The notes: a model not told the origin generated them from the letters alone. Counted from the stretch's first letter, positions 51,341-61,891 are shown. The stretch: DNA of 64,000 nucleotides from Tatumella sp. JGM91 (GCF_018257575.1 NZ_JAERJP010000011.1:62001-126000), one strand, 5' to 3'. Numbers and translations are program-made.

Positions 51341-52078
51341 ATGAGCTTTACAGCCGACTTGCAACACCTGGAACCCGGTGCCCTTGTACAGCTTATTGAG
51401 GTTGACGGCACAGAATTTGGTATGCCGGATGTGCTGCGGTTCCATGCGTATAATATTACCGATCCTGACTGGCAGTCCTTCACCACCGGCAATCTGCCGT
51501 CAGTTATCTGGCAGGGGGAGGAATACGATCCGCACCCCTATGAGTTAACTAATCTTGCTGTTACCAGCGAAGGTGCTCAGGCAACGCCGACCCTGTCAGT
51601 GGGCAATGTCGGTAATTTTGTGGCCGCACTTTGTCTTGAATATGACGATCTGGTGAAAGCGAAGGTCAGAATTCATATAACGTTTAAAAAATACCTCGAT
51701 GCGGCGAACTGGAAGGGCGGAAACAGCGCCGCCAATCCAAATGAATCACGAAAGCAGCTGTTTTACATCAATTCAAAAACCTCAGAGACCCGCGCACAGG
51801 TCGATTTCGAGCTGTGTTCCCCGTTTAACATCCAGAGCCTGCAACTACCATCACGTCAGATTACGCCTGGCTGCACGTGGTGTATGCGCGGCTGGTACCG
51901 GTCGGGCACTGGCTGTGATTATGCCGGTGAGAAATATTTTACAAAGGACGGCGTGTCGACAGATGACCCGTCGAAAGACGTGTGTGGTGGTTACCTCAGT
52001 GACTGCAAACTGCGTTTCGGTACCGACTCCCCGCTGCCGTTCGGCGGTTTCCCGGGCGCTAACCTGCAGGGGAAATAA
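51341..52078 (+). CDS. Minor tail protein L (Fe-S tail tip protein)
   Basis: 245 residues. LQHLEPGALVQLIEVDGTEFG, VIWQGEEYDPHPYELTNL, and a C-terminal cysteine set (CTWCMRGWYRSGTGCDYAGEKYF, then DVCGGYLSDCKLRFG) matching the lambda gpL region that holds an iron-sulfur cluster. Joins the tail tube to the J spike. Overlaps K by TAATG. Confidence 0.93.
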   Translation: MSFTADLQHLEPGALVQLIEVDGTEFGMPDVLRFHAYNITDPDWQSFTTGNLPSVIWQGEEYDPHPYELTNLAVTSEGAQATPTLSVGNVGNFVAALCLEYDDLVKAKVRIHITFKKYLDAANWKGGNSAANPNESRKQLFYINSKTSETRAQVDFELCSPFNIQSLQLPSRQITPGCTWCMRGWYRSGTGCDYAGEKYFTKDGVSTDDPSKDVCGGYLSDCKLRFGTDSPLPFGGFPGANLQGK

Positions 52079-52809
52079 TGCTGCGTGAGAAACTGACTGA
52101 CGCGATCCGGCAGCATGCCGCTGCCGAGTACCCGAACGAGTGTTGCGGCGTGATTGTACAGTGCGGTCACCGGCAACACTATATTCCATGCCATAACGAT
52201 GCTGGCAGTCCGGAAGAGCAGTTCCTGATGCGCGATTCTGATTACCGGTCAGCAGAAGCACAGGGCGAAATTATCATGATTATCCACTCTCACCCAGATG
52301 TGCCGGTGCTTATCCCATCTGAAACTGACCGGATTCAGTGTGACTACTCCGGTCTTGAGTGGGGCATTATCTCCTGGCCGGAGGGTGATTTTTGCACCTT
52401 CTCACCCAGGGCAGACCGGGATTATACCGGCCGTCCGTGGGTGCTAGGACATGCTGACTGCTGGTCACTTATTATGGATTACCACCGGCGGGAGTTCGGC
52501 ATTGTATTGAAAAACTGGTCGGTACCGTACGAATGGTGGAAGGACGGCAAAGAAAACCGCTATGAAGATCACTGGTATGCGGAGGGCTTTCGTGAAGTTC
52601 AGCACCTTCAGCCAGGTGACATGGTTATGATGCGCATCGGTTCGCCGGTTACCAACCACGCCGCCGTTTATCTCGGCAACAATCTTATTCTTCATCACAA
52701 TTTCGGCAATCTCTCAGCGCGGGTCCCTTACGGACAATATTTCCGTGACCGGACTGTGCGGATTGTCCGGCACAAGGATATTCCTGATGTTAAAAACGCT
52801 CATCCTTAA
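52078..52809 (+). CDS. Tail assembly protein K (JAMM plus NlpC/P60)
   Basis: 243 residues. The N-terminal JAMM/MPN metalloprotease-like domain has EYPNECCGVI and IIHSHPDVPVLIPSETDRIQCD. The C-terminal NlpC/P60 peptidase has Cys in GHADCWSLIMDYHRREF and His in NHAAVYLGNN. It likely cuts peptidoglycan or processes tail tip. Confidence 0.94.
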   Translation: MLREKLTDAIRQHAAAEYPNECCGVIVQCGHRQHYIPCHNDAGSPEEQFLMRDSDYRSAEAQGEIIMIIHSHPDVPVLIPSETDRIQCDYSGLEWGIISWPEGDFCTFSPRADRDYTGRPWVLGHADCWSLIMDYHRREFGIVLKNWSVPYEWWKDGKENRYEDHWYAEGFREVQHLQPGDMVMMRIGSPVTNHAAVYLGNNLILHHNFGNLSARVPYGQYFRDRTVRIVRHKDIPDVKNAHP

Positions 52810-53389
52810 AGGTCAGGCCGGTAAGCGATTCGGTAAAGAGCACCGGTATCATGTTGATGACCTGAACGAAATGCTGAGGGCTATGTGCGCCCAGGTGCCC
52901 GGTTTCCGTAAATACATGGCACTGGCGCACCATGACGGTATCCGGTTTGCTTTCTTTACCGGTACAGACAATATCGGTATTGACGGATTTGGCCTGACGC
53001 GCACTTCGGAGACTTACACAATGCAGCCGGTGCCCCAGGGGGCAAAATCCGGCGGACTCCTGCAGGTTGTTATCGGTGCCGCTGCACTGGTCGGAGCATA
53101 CTTTACCGCCGGTAGTTCACTTACACTGCTTGGTCTCAGCGCAACGTCAGTCAGTACGGCATTAACAGGTATCGGATTGTCGATGGCGCTGGGCGGTGTT
53201 GTCCAGATGCTGACCCCTCAGCCCAAATATGCCGTCGGCAGCTCATCCACCGAAAACAAGCCAAACTATGCTTTCGGCGCACCGGTGAATACCGTAGCGA
53301 TGGGTTACCCGGTACCGCTGCTTTACGGAGAACGGGAAGTGGGCGGGGCGATTATCAGTGCCGGTATATTCTCCGGCGACCAGCAGTAA
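52787..53389 (+). CDS. Tail assembly protein I
   Basis: 200 residues from MLKTLILKGQAGKRFGKEHRYHVDDLNEMLRAM, with a Gly/Ala-rich hydrophobic middle (LQVVIGAAALVGAYFTAGSSLTLLGLSATS) and a C-terminal YPVPLLYGEREVGGAIISAG. The lambda gpI family. It overlaps K by 23 bases. Confidence 0.92.
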   Translation: MLKTLILKGQAGKRFGKEHRYHVDDLNEMLRAMCAQVPGFRKYMALAHHDGIRFAFFTGTDNIGIDGFGLTRTSETYTMQPVPQGAKSGGLLQVVIGAAALVGAYFTAGSSLTLLGLSATSVSTALTGIGLSMALGGVVQMLTPQPKYAVGSSSTENKPNYAFGAPVNTVAMGYPVPLLYGEREVGGAIISAGIFSGDQQ

Positions 53390-53407
53390 ATCATTCAGAA
53401 ATGTTCA

Positions 53408-53429
53408 GCCACCTCAGGGTGGTTTTTTT
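53408..53429 (+). terminator. Terminator between I and J
   Basis: CCACC-TCAG-GGTGG followed by seven T. Confidence 0.85.
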
Positions 53430-53440
53430 ATGGAGTTTTT

Positions 53441-56400
53441 ATGTCAATGAATACCATTCAGGGTGCCAAAGGCGGGGCTGCAAGTGCCCATACGCCAGTT
53501 GAACAGGCGGATGACTTACTGTCGACGGATAAGCTGAAAATGCTGGTTGCCGTTGCCGAAGGTGAAATAGAAGGTTCGCTGTCACCACAGGATATTTTTC
53601 TGAATGATACGCCACTCGCCAACAGTGACGGGTCTTACAATTTCACCGGCGTTAAATTTGATTTCCGTAACGGCACACAGGATCAGTCGTATATCCAGGG
53701 CATGCCAGAGGTGGATAATGAATTGTCAGTCGGTATCCTCGTCAAAAAGGCATCTCCCTGGACGCGTCAGTTTACCAATGCTGCGCTGGATGCTGTGCGG
53801 GTAAAATTGTCCCTGCCTGCGCAGTATCAGTACAAAGACAACGGCGATATGGCCGGAACGGTCACGGAATATGCTATCGATCTGTCCGTCGGCGGCGGAA
53901 GCTGGCAGACCATGGTATCCGGTAAGTTTGACGGTAAAACCACCTCAGAATACCAGCGTGATCACCGTATTAACCTGCCGGCATCAGCGTCTGGCTGGGC
54001 CGTACGTGTCCGCCGTATCACCGATGATTCGACAGACAGCAAACTGGTTAATGCCTTTAAAGTCTTTTCATTTGCGGAAGTCATCGACAGTAAACTGCGT
54101 TATCCGAATACCGCCTTACTGTATATAGAAACCGATGCTGAGCAGTTCAGCGGCAGCGCCCCGAAGGTGACGTGTAAAGTCAAAGGTAAAATCATCCGCG
54201 TACCGGATAACTATGACTCTGAAGCCAGAACTTACACCGGTGCATGGTCCGGTGGCTTTAAGCTTGCCTATTCAGATAACCCGGCCTGGATTTTTTACGA
54301 TCTTCTGCTGGATAAAGTTTATGGTATGGGTAACCGTGTTGATGCCTCAATGATTGATAAATGGGAGCTGTATCAGATTGGCGTTTACTGTGATCAGAAA
54401 GTGTCAGATGGTGCAGGCGGGACCGAACCGCGGTTTACCTGTAACGTATTCATTCAGAGTCAGGACGATGCCTATACCGTACTGAACGACCTGGCTGCTG
54501 TATTCCGCGGCATTACCTTCTGGGGAAATGATCAGATTACTGTCACTGCTGACACACCCGCGGATGATCCGGACTGGACCTATACGGCGGCAAATGTCAT
54601 TGACGGACTGTTCACTTATGCCGGCGGTTCATATAAAAACCGTTATACCTCCTGCCAGGTCAGCTACTCAGACCCGCAAAATCATTACGCCGACACAGTT
54701 GAGCCTGTCTGTGAGCCCGATCTGATTGCCCGCTACGGCGTGAACGAAATGACTCTGACGGCCATTGGCTGCACGTCACAAAGTGAAGCCAACCGGCGGG
54801 GCCGCTGGGCACTGCTGTCAAACTCGAAAGACGGCACCGTAAGTTTCAGTGTCGGTCTTGACGGTCATATTCCGCTGCCTGCTTCAATCATTGGTGTGGC
54901 TGATCCGTACCGCGCCGGAAAACAGAACGGCGGCAGGCTGTCTGCTGTAAACGGGAATGTCTTTACGCTCGACCGCGCTGCCGATTTCGCAGCAGGTGAC
55001 CGGCTGATTCTTAATCTGCCTGACGGCACATCACAGGCACGGACCATCGGTAATATCAGTGATGATAAAAAAACGCTCACTGTGAATACTGCATACAGCC
55101 AGACACCGGTCGCTGGTGCGGTTTGGGTGATTGACAGTGATAACCTTGCGGTGCAGCAATTCCGGGTAACCTCTGTTTCTGATAACGGTGACGGTACCTT
55201 TACGATCGCCGGCGTTCAGTACGACCCGAATAAATTTGCCTATATTGATGACGGGGTGAAAATTCAGGCCGCACCGGTAACGATAACCCCTGCAGCCGTT
55301 ATGCCCGCGCCTGTAAATATAACGGTAAACGAAGTCAGTTACACATCCCAGGGGATCAGTGTGTCTTCACTTCAGGTGTCATGGGGTGCCGTGAAAGGTG
55401 CGGTTAAATATTCTGCCCAGTGGCGGCGTGACAACGGGGAGTGGATCAATACCGGGACGGTCAGCAGCCAGGGATTTGCCGTCAATAATATTTATGCCGG
55501 TGTTTATGAAGTCAGAGTCCGTGCGATAAACTCCTCCGGAATATCTTCACCCTGGGGAACGGCTGATACCGTCACCCTCAGCGGGAAGCAGGGAAAACCG
55601 CCGGTACCGGTCTCACTGACTGCCTCTGATAACACTGTGTTCGGGATAGATCTGACCTGGTCATTCGGTACCGGCTCTGATGACGGCCTGAAAACTACGC
55701 TTATGGTTTCAACACTTGCTGACCATTCAGATGAAACGCTGCTGGCTGATATTCCGTACCCTCAAAGCACTTATTCACTGACCGGACTTGCGGCCGGCGT
55801 GGTGCGTTACTTCCGGGCTGCATTCACAGATAAATCGGGTAATCAGTCTGACCGGACTGATTATGTGAAGGGGCAGTCGTCTTCCCGTGCCAGCGATGTA
55901 CTGAGCTATATTTCCGGGGAAATCAGCAAAACAGATTTAGCTAAAGACCTGACCACTGAGATTGATAATAAAGCGGAACAGTCGAAAGTTGATGCTCAGA
56001 TATCCGGGGCCAGTACTGCCGCCAAAAATTCACTTGATAGTGCGATCTCTGCGGTAAATCAGCAGCTGGCAGACGCGAAGAAAGACGCTGCCGCGGCTGT
56101 TGCCGCCGAAGCAGAGGCCCGTGCAGTCACGGACCGGGAAAACGCGAATGCGATAATTAAGGAAGCACAGGACAGAACTGCTGCTGTTGCGGCTGAAGCT
56201 CAGCAAAGGGCGTCAGCGGATAAGAATAACGCCAGCGCAATATCACAGGAGGTGAGTGACAGAGCGGATGCTGTCAACGCTGAAGCTCATGCCAGGGCTG
56301 ACGCCCTTCTGAATGAGCAGAATTCACGTACAGCAGATATCGCGACCGTGAAAACGCTGATTCAGAACGGTGATAACTCCCTCGCTCAGCAGATAGCCAA

Positions 56401-59400
56401 AGTCGCCGCCGGTACCGGTGAACAGTTCGACTCCCTCGATATCTGGTATTTCGACAACGGAACCCGCGAGGGATGGACAAGCCACGGCGGCGATCCTGTT
56501 ATCTCAAAAGACGGCTGGATGCGTCCGGCGGTCAGTGGTGATGAGTATATAAACTCACCCGCGGGATTAAACATCAATTCATCGGCGTACCGATTTCTCA
56601 AAGTCAGACTGAGAAAGACAGGAACACTGCATTGGGACGGGCAGCTACGGTGGAAAGACAGTAAGGGGTCATTTAATGACACCAATATGGTCACTGTCGC
56701 AGAGCCTGAATGGGACGAAAATAATACAGCAACGATCACATTTCATGATGTACCGTGGACCAATGTTTCCGCCGTTGACCAGTTCCGCTTCGACTTATCA
56801 ACCGCGGTTGATGCTAATAATTACATTGAGTATGACTGGATTGCTGTTGGCCGGCCAACACCGGGGGCCGGGATGGCAGCATTACAGAATGAGCAGGCAG
56901 CGCGTGTGAATGCGGATGCCGCCGAGGCAACGCAGAGGACCACGCTGGCCACTCAGCTTCGCGGGCCATATACGGGGAGTGATGCCTCTCAGTTAACGTC
57001 CGGCCTTATCTACAGTGAGCAGCAGCTGAGAATTACCGCGATAAAAGCGGAGGCCACCGCCAGACAGGCGCTTGAAACTAAGCTTGATGGCAGTGTGTCT
57101 GACATCGATAAATCACTGGACACGCTGAACACAGCAACTCAGGCCAACGCATCAGATATTACGAAGCTTAATAGCAGCCTCAGCACCACTGACAGCAACG
57201 TGGCAAAAAAAGCCGAAGCAACTGCTCTGAATGCTCTGCAGCAGACCGTCAGCCGGCAGGGAGACACCGTTACCTCGCAGGGTAATTCCATCACTACTCT
57301 GCAAAACAGCCTGACACAGACTAATAAGAATGTGGCGACGAAGGCAGATGCTTCAGCCCTCAGTGCATTGAGCAACACCGTCAGCCAGCAGGGGAGCACA
57401 CTCTCATCGCAGGGAAGCGCCATCACCAGTCTGCAAAATGGCCAGGTACAAACCAATAAAAATGTGGCCACTAAAGCCGATGCCAGTGCTGTGAGTGATC
57501 TCAGTAGCGCAGTAAAAAGCCATGGGGATGAGATAACCTCCCAGGGGGCTGCAATCACAACGCTGCAAAGCAACCTCTCACAGACCAATAAGGAGGTGGC
57601 GACTAAGGCGGATGCCTCGGCGCTAACAACGCTGAGTAATACCGTCAGCCTGCAGGGGACTGTAATAACCTCTCAGGGGAATGCAATCACTCAGCTAAAC
57701 AATACTGTGAGCAGCCAGGGTACGGCGATAAGTAAAAAGGCTGATGCCTCAGCATTAAATGATTACTATACGAAGTCTCAGGCGGATCAGGCCACGGCCG
57801 GGCAGGTAAGTCAGTTCTCCTCATCGCTGGTTATTGGTGGCCGTAACCTGATAGCCAATACTGCAACGCTGCATAATGCCGGTACAACTGACGGAAGCTT
57901 TAACGGCAACCGGGTAGCCACGATTAAGAAAGCAAAAGCAGATGCGGGTAATTACGTTGATTTGTGGAATACAAACACAATTAACCCCGTGACAGGCACA
58001 ACGTATGTTTACAGCTTTTATGCAAAGGCTCTCCATGAGGGTGATTATGCTCAGTGTTACTTTTACTCGCCGAATACGACAGTAAAAGCCGTCAGCTCTC
58101 AGGGAACCACCACCACAGGATCGGATGGCGGCATTCAGATTAAGCTGAGCACCACGATGCAGCGTTACTGGATTGTCTGGACGCAAGGTGCGACAACAAC
58201 AGCCAAAAGTATCGTTTCGCTTCGCATCAGTAAGGACAGTACGAAGGATCAGCAAGTCTGGCTATCATGCCCGCAACTGGAAGCTGGTTCAGTCCCCTCT
58301 GACTGGTCCCCGGCACCGGAGGATGTTCAGTCGGGTATTGACGCAAATGCTCATGCGGTCAGCGGTCTGAGTAGCACTGTCAGCCAGCAGGGTGACAAGA
58401 TAACGTCGCAGGGTAATTCTATCACCAGCCTGCAGAACAACCTGGCGCAGACCAATAAAGATGTGGCGACTAAGGCCGATTCATCGGCGCTCAGCACACT
58501 GACTAACACGGTGAAAAGTCAGGGTGACAAGATAACGTCGCAGGGTGATGCGATCACCAGCCTGCAAAATAACCTCGCGCAGACCAATAAGACCGTGGCT
58601 ACAAAGGCGGATGCCTCAGCACTGAGTAACCTGAGTAATACCGTTACTCAGCAAGGAAACTCATTAACCACGCAAAGCAACGCTATCACCAGCCTGAATA
58701 ACAGCCTCAGCCAGCAGCAGGCAAAAGGCGGGAATCTCGTCACAGACCCCGGCTTTGAGTCTTTCACCGAGTCACGGGATGGCGTTGGCCTTATTACTGA
58801 CGGGACGCACCATTCAGGGAGTAAGTGCGCTAAGTTACGCAGAACAGCTCCGACAGGCTCAGGCGGGAATAATGATGTCAATTATGGCGGATGGTTTAAC
58901 GTCAGACCCGGGCAGGTATTCTATGTCGAAGGATGGTTCAGGTATGACGCGAATAGTACCAGCAAGAATGGTTACGCTAACGTGGGGATATGGACAAATA
59001 ATTTCGCCGGACAAAACAACTGGTCGACGTGTTTTCAGGTGAAGATTGCAGACTTACCATCGGATATCTCATGGAAGAAATACAGTGGCTACGTCACCGT
59101 ACCCGCTGACAGCATTAAAGGTGTGCTTTGGTTCGCTATTCCGCAACAGCCAGCCAATACGCAAGGTACATCAATGCTGGTTGATGATGTATATGTCTGT
59201 GATGCAACTGAAGGGTACAAGGCTCAGCAGTCAGCTGATGCTAATGCGAAGACGATCAGCACTCTGAGTTCAACTGTAACCAGCCAGGGCAACACGCTCA
59301 CCTCGCAGGGTAATTCTATCACCAGCCTGCAGAACAACCTGGCGCAGACCAATAAAGATGTGGCGACTAAGGCCGATTCATCGGCGCTCAGCACACTGAC

Positions 59401-60829
59401 TAACACGGTGAAAAGTCAGGGTGACAAGATAACGTCGCAGGGTGATGCGATCACCAGCCTGCAAAATAACCTCGCGCAGACCAATAAGACCGTGGCTACA
59501 AAGGCGGATGCCTCAGCACTGAGTAACCTGAGTAATACCGTTACTCAGCAAGGAAACTCATTAACCACGCAAAGCAACGCTATCACCAGCCTGAATAACA
59601 GCCTCAGCCAGCAGCAGGCAAAAGGCGGGAATCTCGTCACAGACCCCGGCTTTGAGTCTTTCACCGAGTCACGGGATGGCGTTGGCCTTATTACTGACGG
59701 GACGCACCATTCAGGGAGTAAGTGCGCTAAGTTACGCAGAACAGCTCCGACAGGCTCAGGCGGGAATAATGATGTCAATTATGGCGGATGGTTTAACGTC
59801 AGACCCGGGCAGGTATTCTATGTCGAAGGATGGTTCAGGTATGACGCGAATAGTACCAGCAAGAATGGTTACGCTAACGTGGGGATATGGACAAATAATT
59901 TCGCCGGACAAAACAACTGGTCGACGTGTTTTCAGGTGAAGATTGCAGACTTACCATCGGATATCTCATGGAAGAAATACAGTGGCTACGTCACCGTACC
60001 CGCTGACAGCATTAAAGGTGTGCTTTGGTTCGCTATTCCGCAACAGCCAGCCAATACGCAAGGTACATCAATGCTGGTTGATGATGTATATGTCTGTGAT
60101 GCAACTGAAGGGTACAAGGCTCAGCAGTCAGCTGACGCGAACGCTAAGGCTATCAGTAACCTCAGCACAACCGTAACTAACCAGGGTAACACGCTCAGTT
60201 CGCAAGGTACGGCGATCACCAGCCTGAATAGCAGCCTGTCACAGACGAATAAGACTGTTTCAGGCAAGGCGGATGCATCAGCATTAAGCTCTCTGACAAC
60301 AACAGTCAACAACCATGGTTCTGAGATAGACTCGCAAGCTAAGTCCATCAATAGCCTGTCCACGTCAGTGAATAATAATAGTTCTCAGATATCGGCGGTT
60401 AATAAGACTGTAGCGGCCCTTGATGGGACAGTTTCAGCAACGTATTCACTGAAAGTTCAGACGGACTCGAACGGCAATAAACGCGTGGCTGGCTTCGGGC
60501 TTTCCAGCGACAATACCGGTACTCAATTCCTGGTGCAGGCAGACCGGTTTGCGGTGATAAGCGGTGATAATGGGCAAGTGACATCTCCTTTTGCAATTTC
60601 TGGGAATCAGGTTTTTATTAATTCAGCAGTCATTAATGACGGAACAATAACAAGTGCTAAGATTGGGGATTATATCGCATCAAATAATTATAATTGGAAT
60701 AATGGCTCAACTGGATGGTTGATCAGGAAAGATGGATTTGCAAGCTTCATAGATATAAATGTTAGTGGAGGGAAAATCCAGATGAAAGATAGTAATGGGG
60801 TAGTGAGGGTTGAACTTAGCTCAAGCTAA
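53441..60829 (+). CDS. J: Tip attachment / host-specificity protein J, very long
   Basis: 2462 residues, about twice the length of lambda J (1132). Residues 1-610 are the conserved tip body (DDLLSTDKLKMLVAVAEGEIEGSL, then DNPAWIFYDLLLDKVYGMGNRVD). Two fibronectin-III-like domains lie at about 620-805, a helical stalk at 820-990, and jelly-roll CBM-like domains at about 997-1140 and 1465-1627. Then come many TSQGxAITxLQxxLxQTNKxVATKADASAL coiled-coil repeats, a duplicated CBM-like module (1656-1933 and 1955-2232), a DUF1983-like region and a C-terminal tip. The domains probably bind surface glycans; the C-terminus should bind the receptor. Confidence 0.95.
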   Translation: MSMNTIQGAKGGAASAHTPVEQADDLLSTDKLKMLVAVAEGEIEGSLSPQDIFLNDTPLANSDGSYNFTGVKFDFRNGTQDQSYIQGMPEVDNELSVGILVKKASPWTRQFTNAALDAVRVKLSLPAQYQYKDNGDMAGTVTEYAIDLSVGGGSWQTMVSGKFDGKTTSEYQRDHRINLPASASGWAVRVRRITDDSTDSKLVNAFKVFSFAEVIDSKLRYPNTALLYIETDAEQFSGSAPKVTCKVKGKIIRVPDNYDSEARTYTGAWSGGFKLAYSDNPAWIFYDLLLDKVYGMGNRVDASMIDKWELYQIGVYCDQKVSDGAGGTEPRFTCNVFIQSQDDAYTVLNDLAAVFRGITFWGNDQITVTADTPADDPDWTYTAANVIDGLFTYAGGSYKNRYTSCQVSYSDPQNHYADTVEPVCEPDLIARYGVNEMTLTAIGCTSQSEANRRGRWALLSNSKDGTVSFSVGLDGHIPLPASIIGVADPYRAGKQNGGRLSAVNGNVFTLDRAADFAAGDRLILNLPDGTSQARTIGNISDDKKTLTVNTAYSQTPVAGAVWVIDSDNLAVQQFRVTSVSDNGDGTFTIAGVQYDPNKFAYIDDGVKIQAAPVTITPAAVMPAPVNITVNEVSYTSQGISVSSLQVSWGAVKGAVKYSAQWRRDNGEWINTGTVSSQGFAVNNIYAGVYEVRVRAINSSGISSPWGTADTVTLSGKQGKPPVPVSLTASDNTVFGIDLTWSFGTGSDDGLKTTLMVSTLADHSDETLLADIPYPQSTYSLTGLAAGVVRYFRAAFTDKSGNQSDRTDYVKGQSSSRASDVLSYISGEISKTDLAKDLTTEIDNKAEQSKVDAQISGASTAAKNSLDSAISAVNQQLADAKKDAAAAVAAEAEARAVTDRENANAIIKEAQDRTAAVAAEAQQRASADKNNASAISQEVSDRADAVNAEAHARADALLNEQNSRTADIATVKTLIQNGDNSLAQQIAKVAAGTGEQFDSLDIWYFDNGTREGWTSHGGDPVISKDGWMRPAVSGDEYINSPAGLNINSSAYRFLKVRLRKTGTLHWDGQLRWKDSKGSFNDTNMVTVAEPEWDENNTATITFHDVPWTNVSAVDQFRFDLSTAVDANNYIEYDWIAVGRPTPGAGMAALQNEQAARVNADAAEATQRTTLATQLRGPYTGSDASQLTSGLIYSEQQLRITAIKAEATARQALETKLDGSVSDIDKSLDTLNTATQANASDITKLNSSLSTTDSNVAKKAEATALNALQQTVSRQGDTVTSQGNSITTLQNSLTQTNKNVATKADASALSALSNTVSQQGSTLSSQGSAITSLQNGQVQTNKNVATKADASAVSDLSSAVKSHGDEITSQGAAITTLQSNLSQTNKEVATKADASALTTLSNTVSLQGTVITSQGNAITQLNNTVSSQGTAISKKADASALNDYYTKSQADQATAGQVSQFSSSLVIGGRNLIANTATLHNAGTTDGSFNGNRVATIKKAKADAGNYVDLWNTNTINPVTGTTYVYSFYAKALHEGDYAQCYFYSPNTTVKAVSSQGTTTTGSDGGIQIKLSTTMQRYWIVWTQGATTTAKSIVSLRISKDSTKDQQVWLSCPQLEAGSVPSDWSPAPEDVQSGIDANAHAVSGLSSTVSQQGDKITSQGNSITSLQNNLAQTNKDVATKADSSALSTLTNTVKSQGDKITSQGDAITSLQNNLAQTNKTVATKADASALSNLSNTVTQQGNSLTTQSNAITSLNNSLSQQQAKGGNLVTDPGFESFTESRDGVGLITDGTHHSGSKCAKLRRTAPTGSGGNNDVNYGGWFNVRPGQVFYVEGWFRYDANSTSKNGYANVGIWTNNFAGQNNWSTCFQVKIADLPSDISWKKYSGYVTVPADSIKGVLWFAIPQQPANTQGTSMLVDDVYVCDATEGYKAQQSADANAKTISTLSSTVTSQGNTLTSQGNSITSLQNNLAQTNKDVATKADSSALSTLTNTVKSQGDKITSQGDAITSLQNNLAQTNKTVATKADASALSNLSNTVTQQGNSLTTQSNAITSLNNSLSQQQAKGGNLVTDPGFESFTESRDGVGLITDGTHHSGSKCAKLRRTAPTGSGGNNDVNYGGWFNVRPGQVFYVEGWFRYDANSTSKNGYANVGIWTNNFAGQNNWSTCFQVKIADLPSDISWKKYSGYVTVPADSIKGVLWFAIPQQPANTQGTSMLVDDVYVCDATEGYKAQQSADANAKAISNLSTTVTNQGNTLSSQGTAITSLNSSLSQTNKTVSGKADASALSSLTTTVNNHGSEIDSQAKSINSLSTSVNNNSSQISAVNKTVAALDGTVSATYSLKVQTDSNGNKRVAGFGLSSDNTGTQFLVQADRFAVISGDNGQVTSPFAISGNQVFINSAVINDGTITSAKIGDYIASNNYNWNNGSTGWLIRKDGFASFIDINVSGGKIQMKDSNGVVRVELSSS
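58406..59238 (+). repeat. Direct repeat copy 1 in J (833 bp)
   Basis: Exactly repeated at 59303-60135 as far as I can compare by eye. Period 897 bp (299 codons), so the duplication is in frame. Both edges fall in the coiled-coil repeats, where short homologies are dense. Confidence 0.9.
59303..60135 (+). repeat. Direct repeat copy 2 in J (833 bp)
   Basis: Second copy of 58406-59238. The 64-base gap between them codes for a diverged coiled-coil stretch, so the pair encloses a CBM-like jelly roll (GNLVTDPGFESFTESRDG and more) in each copy. Confidence 0.9.
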
Positions 60830-60867
60830 CAATAATGCGGGGCTAATGGTCCCGCTAAGGATAATAA

Positions 60868-61170
60868 GTGGCCGGGATAGTGGTTCGTGATGAAAACGGA
60901 AATATAATTCTTGATTCTAATGATTATTACCTTAGGAAAGTGGACTCATTGAGTCTGACTTTAACTCAAAAAAAAACTTTTATCAGTTATCAGGGGATGG
61001 ATCATTCTTCGCATATTGTGTCAACTGTGTACAATGACGATCACCCAATGTTGTCGAACATGATACCTTGTGCTGCATCAAATGGTGGGTTTTGGATCTA
61101 CTGTACTAGCGCGGGCCCTGAGGATTATCAAAAAGTTAATATAAATATTGATGTGTTCAGGAGGAATTAA
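60868..61170 (+). CDS. DUF6453-like tail-tip accessory protein (100 aa)
   Basis: 100 residues from GTG 60868 (AAGGATAATAA upstream). Starts (M)AGIVVRDENGNIILDSNDYYLRKVDS, as do DUF6453 proteins found after J in lambdoid phages. Beta-rich. It is a short relative of the next gene; perhaps a truncated duplicate. AT-richer than the tail genes. Confidence 0.72.
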   Translation: MAGIVVRDENGNIILDSNDYYLRKVDSLSLTLTQKKTFISYQGMDHSSHIVSTVYNDDHPMLSNMIPCAASNGGFWIYCTSAGPEDYQKVNINIDVFRRN

Positions 61171-61171
61171 C

Positions 61172-61891
61172 ATGGCTGGGATAGTTATAAGAAATAAGGA
61201 CGGAAATGTTTCTATATCGTCAGATAACCCTACGTATAATTATTATTTCAAAACGGACATAGGCGGTAACTTTGCTCCAGGTGAGGGTGATGGGGCGGGT
61301 GATGATTTCATGCCGTCACCTTTCACTGGCGGCGTTAGATATGGAAGTTTTAATTCATACTCTGGATCTTCGGCTATAAGACAATATGCATATACTGACG
61401 AGTATTCAAATCTAAGTCAGTTAATATGGTTTAATCTTTTTGACGGGTTTGAAGCGGCTCCGGGTGGGTACTTCCAGAGAGATTCGGGGGCGTTATTATT
61501 TACGAAGCAAGCAATCCCAGAGAAAGGTAAGTATTTAAACGTTTACGATGCAAATGGCACTCTAATATGGACGGCTGAATCATGTGCAACAATGCCACGG
61601 ATAATTGGTGAGTTATTTATACCTCCAGATATTAATTTAAACTCTGAAATTTCCTTCTATAACATACCTAAGGATATATATTTTTTAGTTTCTCCATTTT
61701 ATTGTGACAGTGATAGTAGCGATGCTTCGACTATATATATTGCATTTTGCATAAAAAGAGAAGGTGAGAAGATAAGGTTTATCTTCTCATCAAAAGACTT
61801 GTCCGGAGGTTCGATGGGGGTTCCATTCGGTAGCTTTAAAGATATATACCCTGATGGTCTTTACATCCCGTACGCAATTATAAATGTATAG
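61172..61891 (+). CDS. DUF6453-like tail-tip accessory protein (239 aa)
   Basis: 239 residues from MAGIVIRNKDGNVSISSDNP with AGGAGGAATTAAC before the start. The N-terminal motif matches the gene before it; the rest (LNVYDANGTLIWTAESCATMPRIIGELFIPPD, then DIYFLVSPFYCDS) is beta-rich. Probably tail-tip associated; function unknown. AT-rich, with codon use unlike J. Confidence 0.75.
   Translation: MAGIVIRNKDGNVSISSDNPTYNYYFKTDIGGNFAPGEGDGAGDDFMPSPFTGGVRYGSFNSYSGSSAIRQYAYTDEYSNLSQLIWFNLFDGFEAAPGGYFQRDSGALLFTKQAIPEKGKYLNVYDANGTLIWTAESCATMPRIIGELFIPPDINLNSEISFYNIPKDIYFLVSPFYCDSDSSDASTIYIAFCIKREGEKIRFIFSSKDLSGGSMGVPFGSFKDIYPDGLYIPYAIINV

Noticed and set aside
58648-59778. Pairs of identical minus- and plus-strand frames at an 897-base offset
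   Set aside because: They are shadows of J that appear twice because of the duplication; they are useful only as confirmation of repeat identity.
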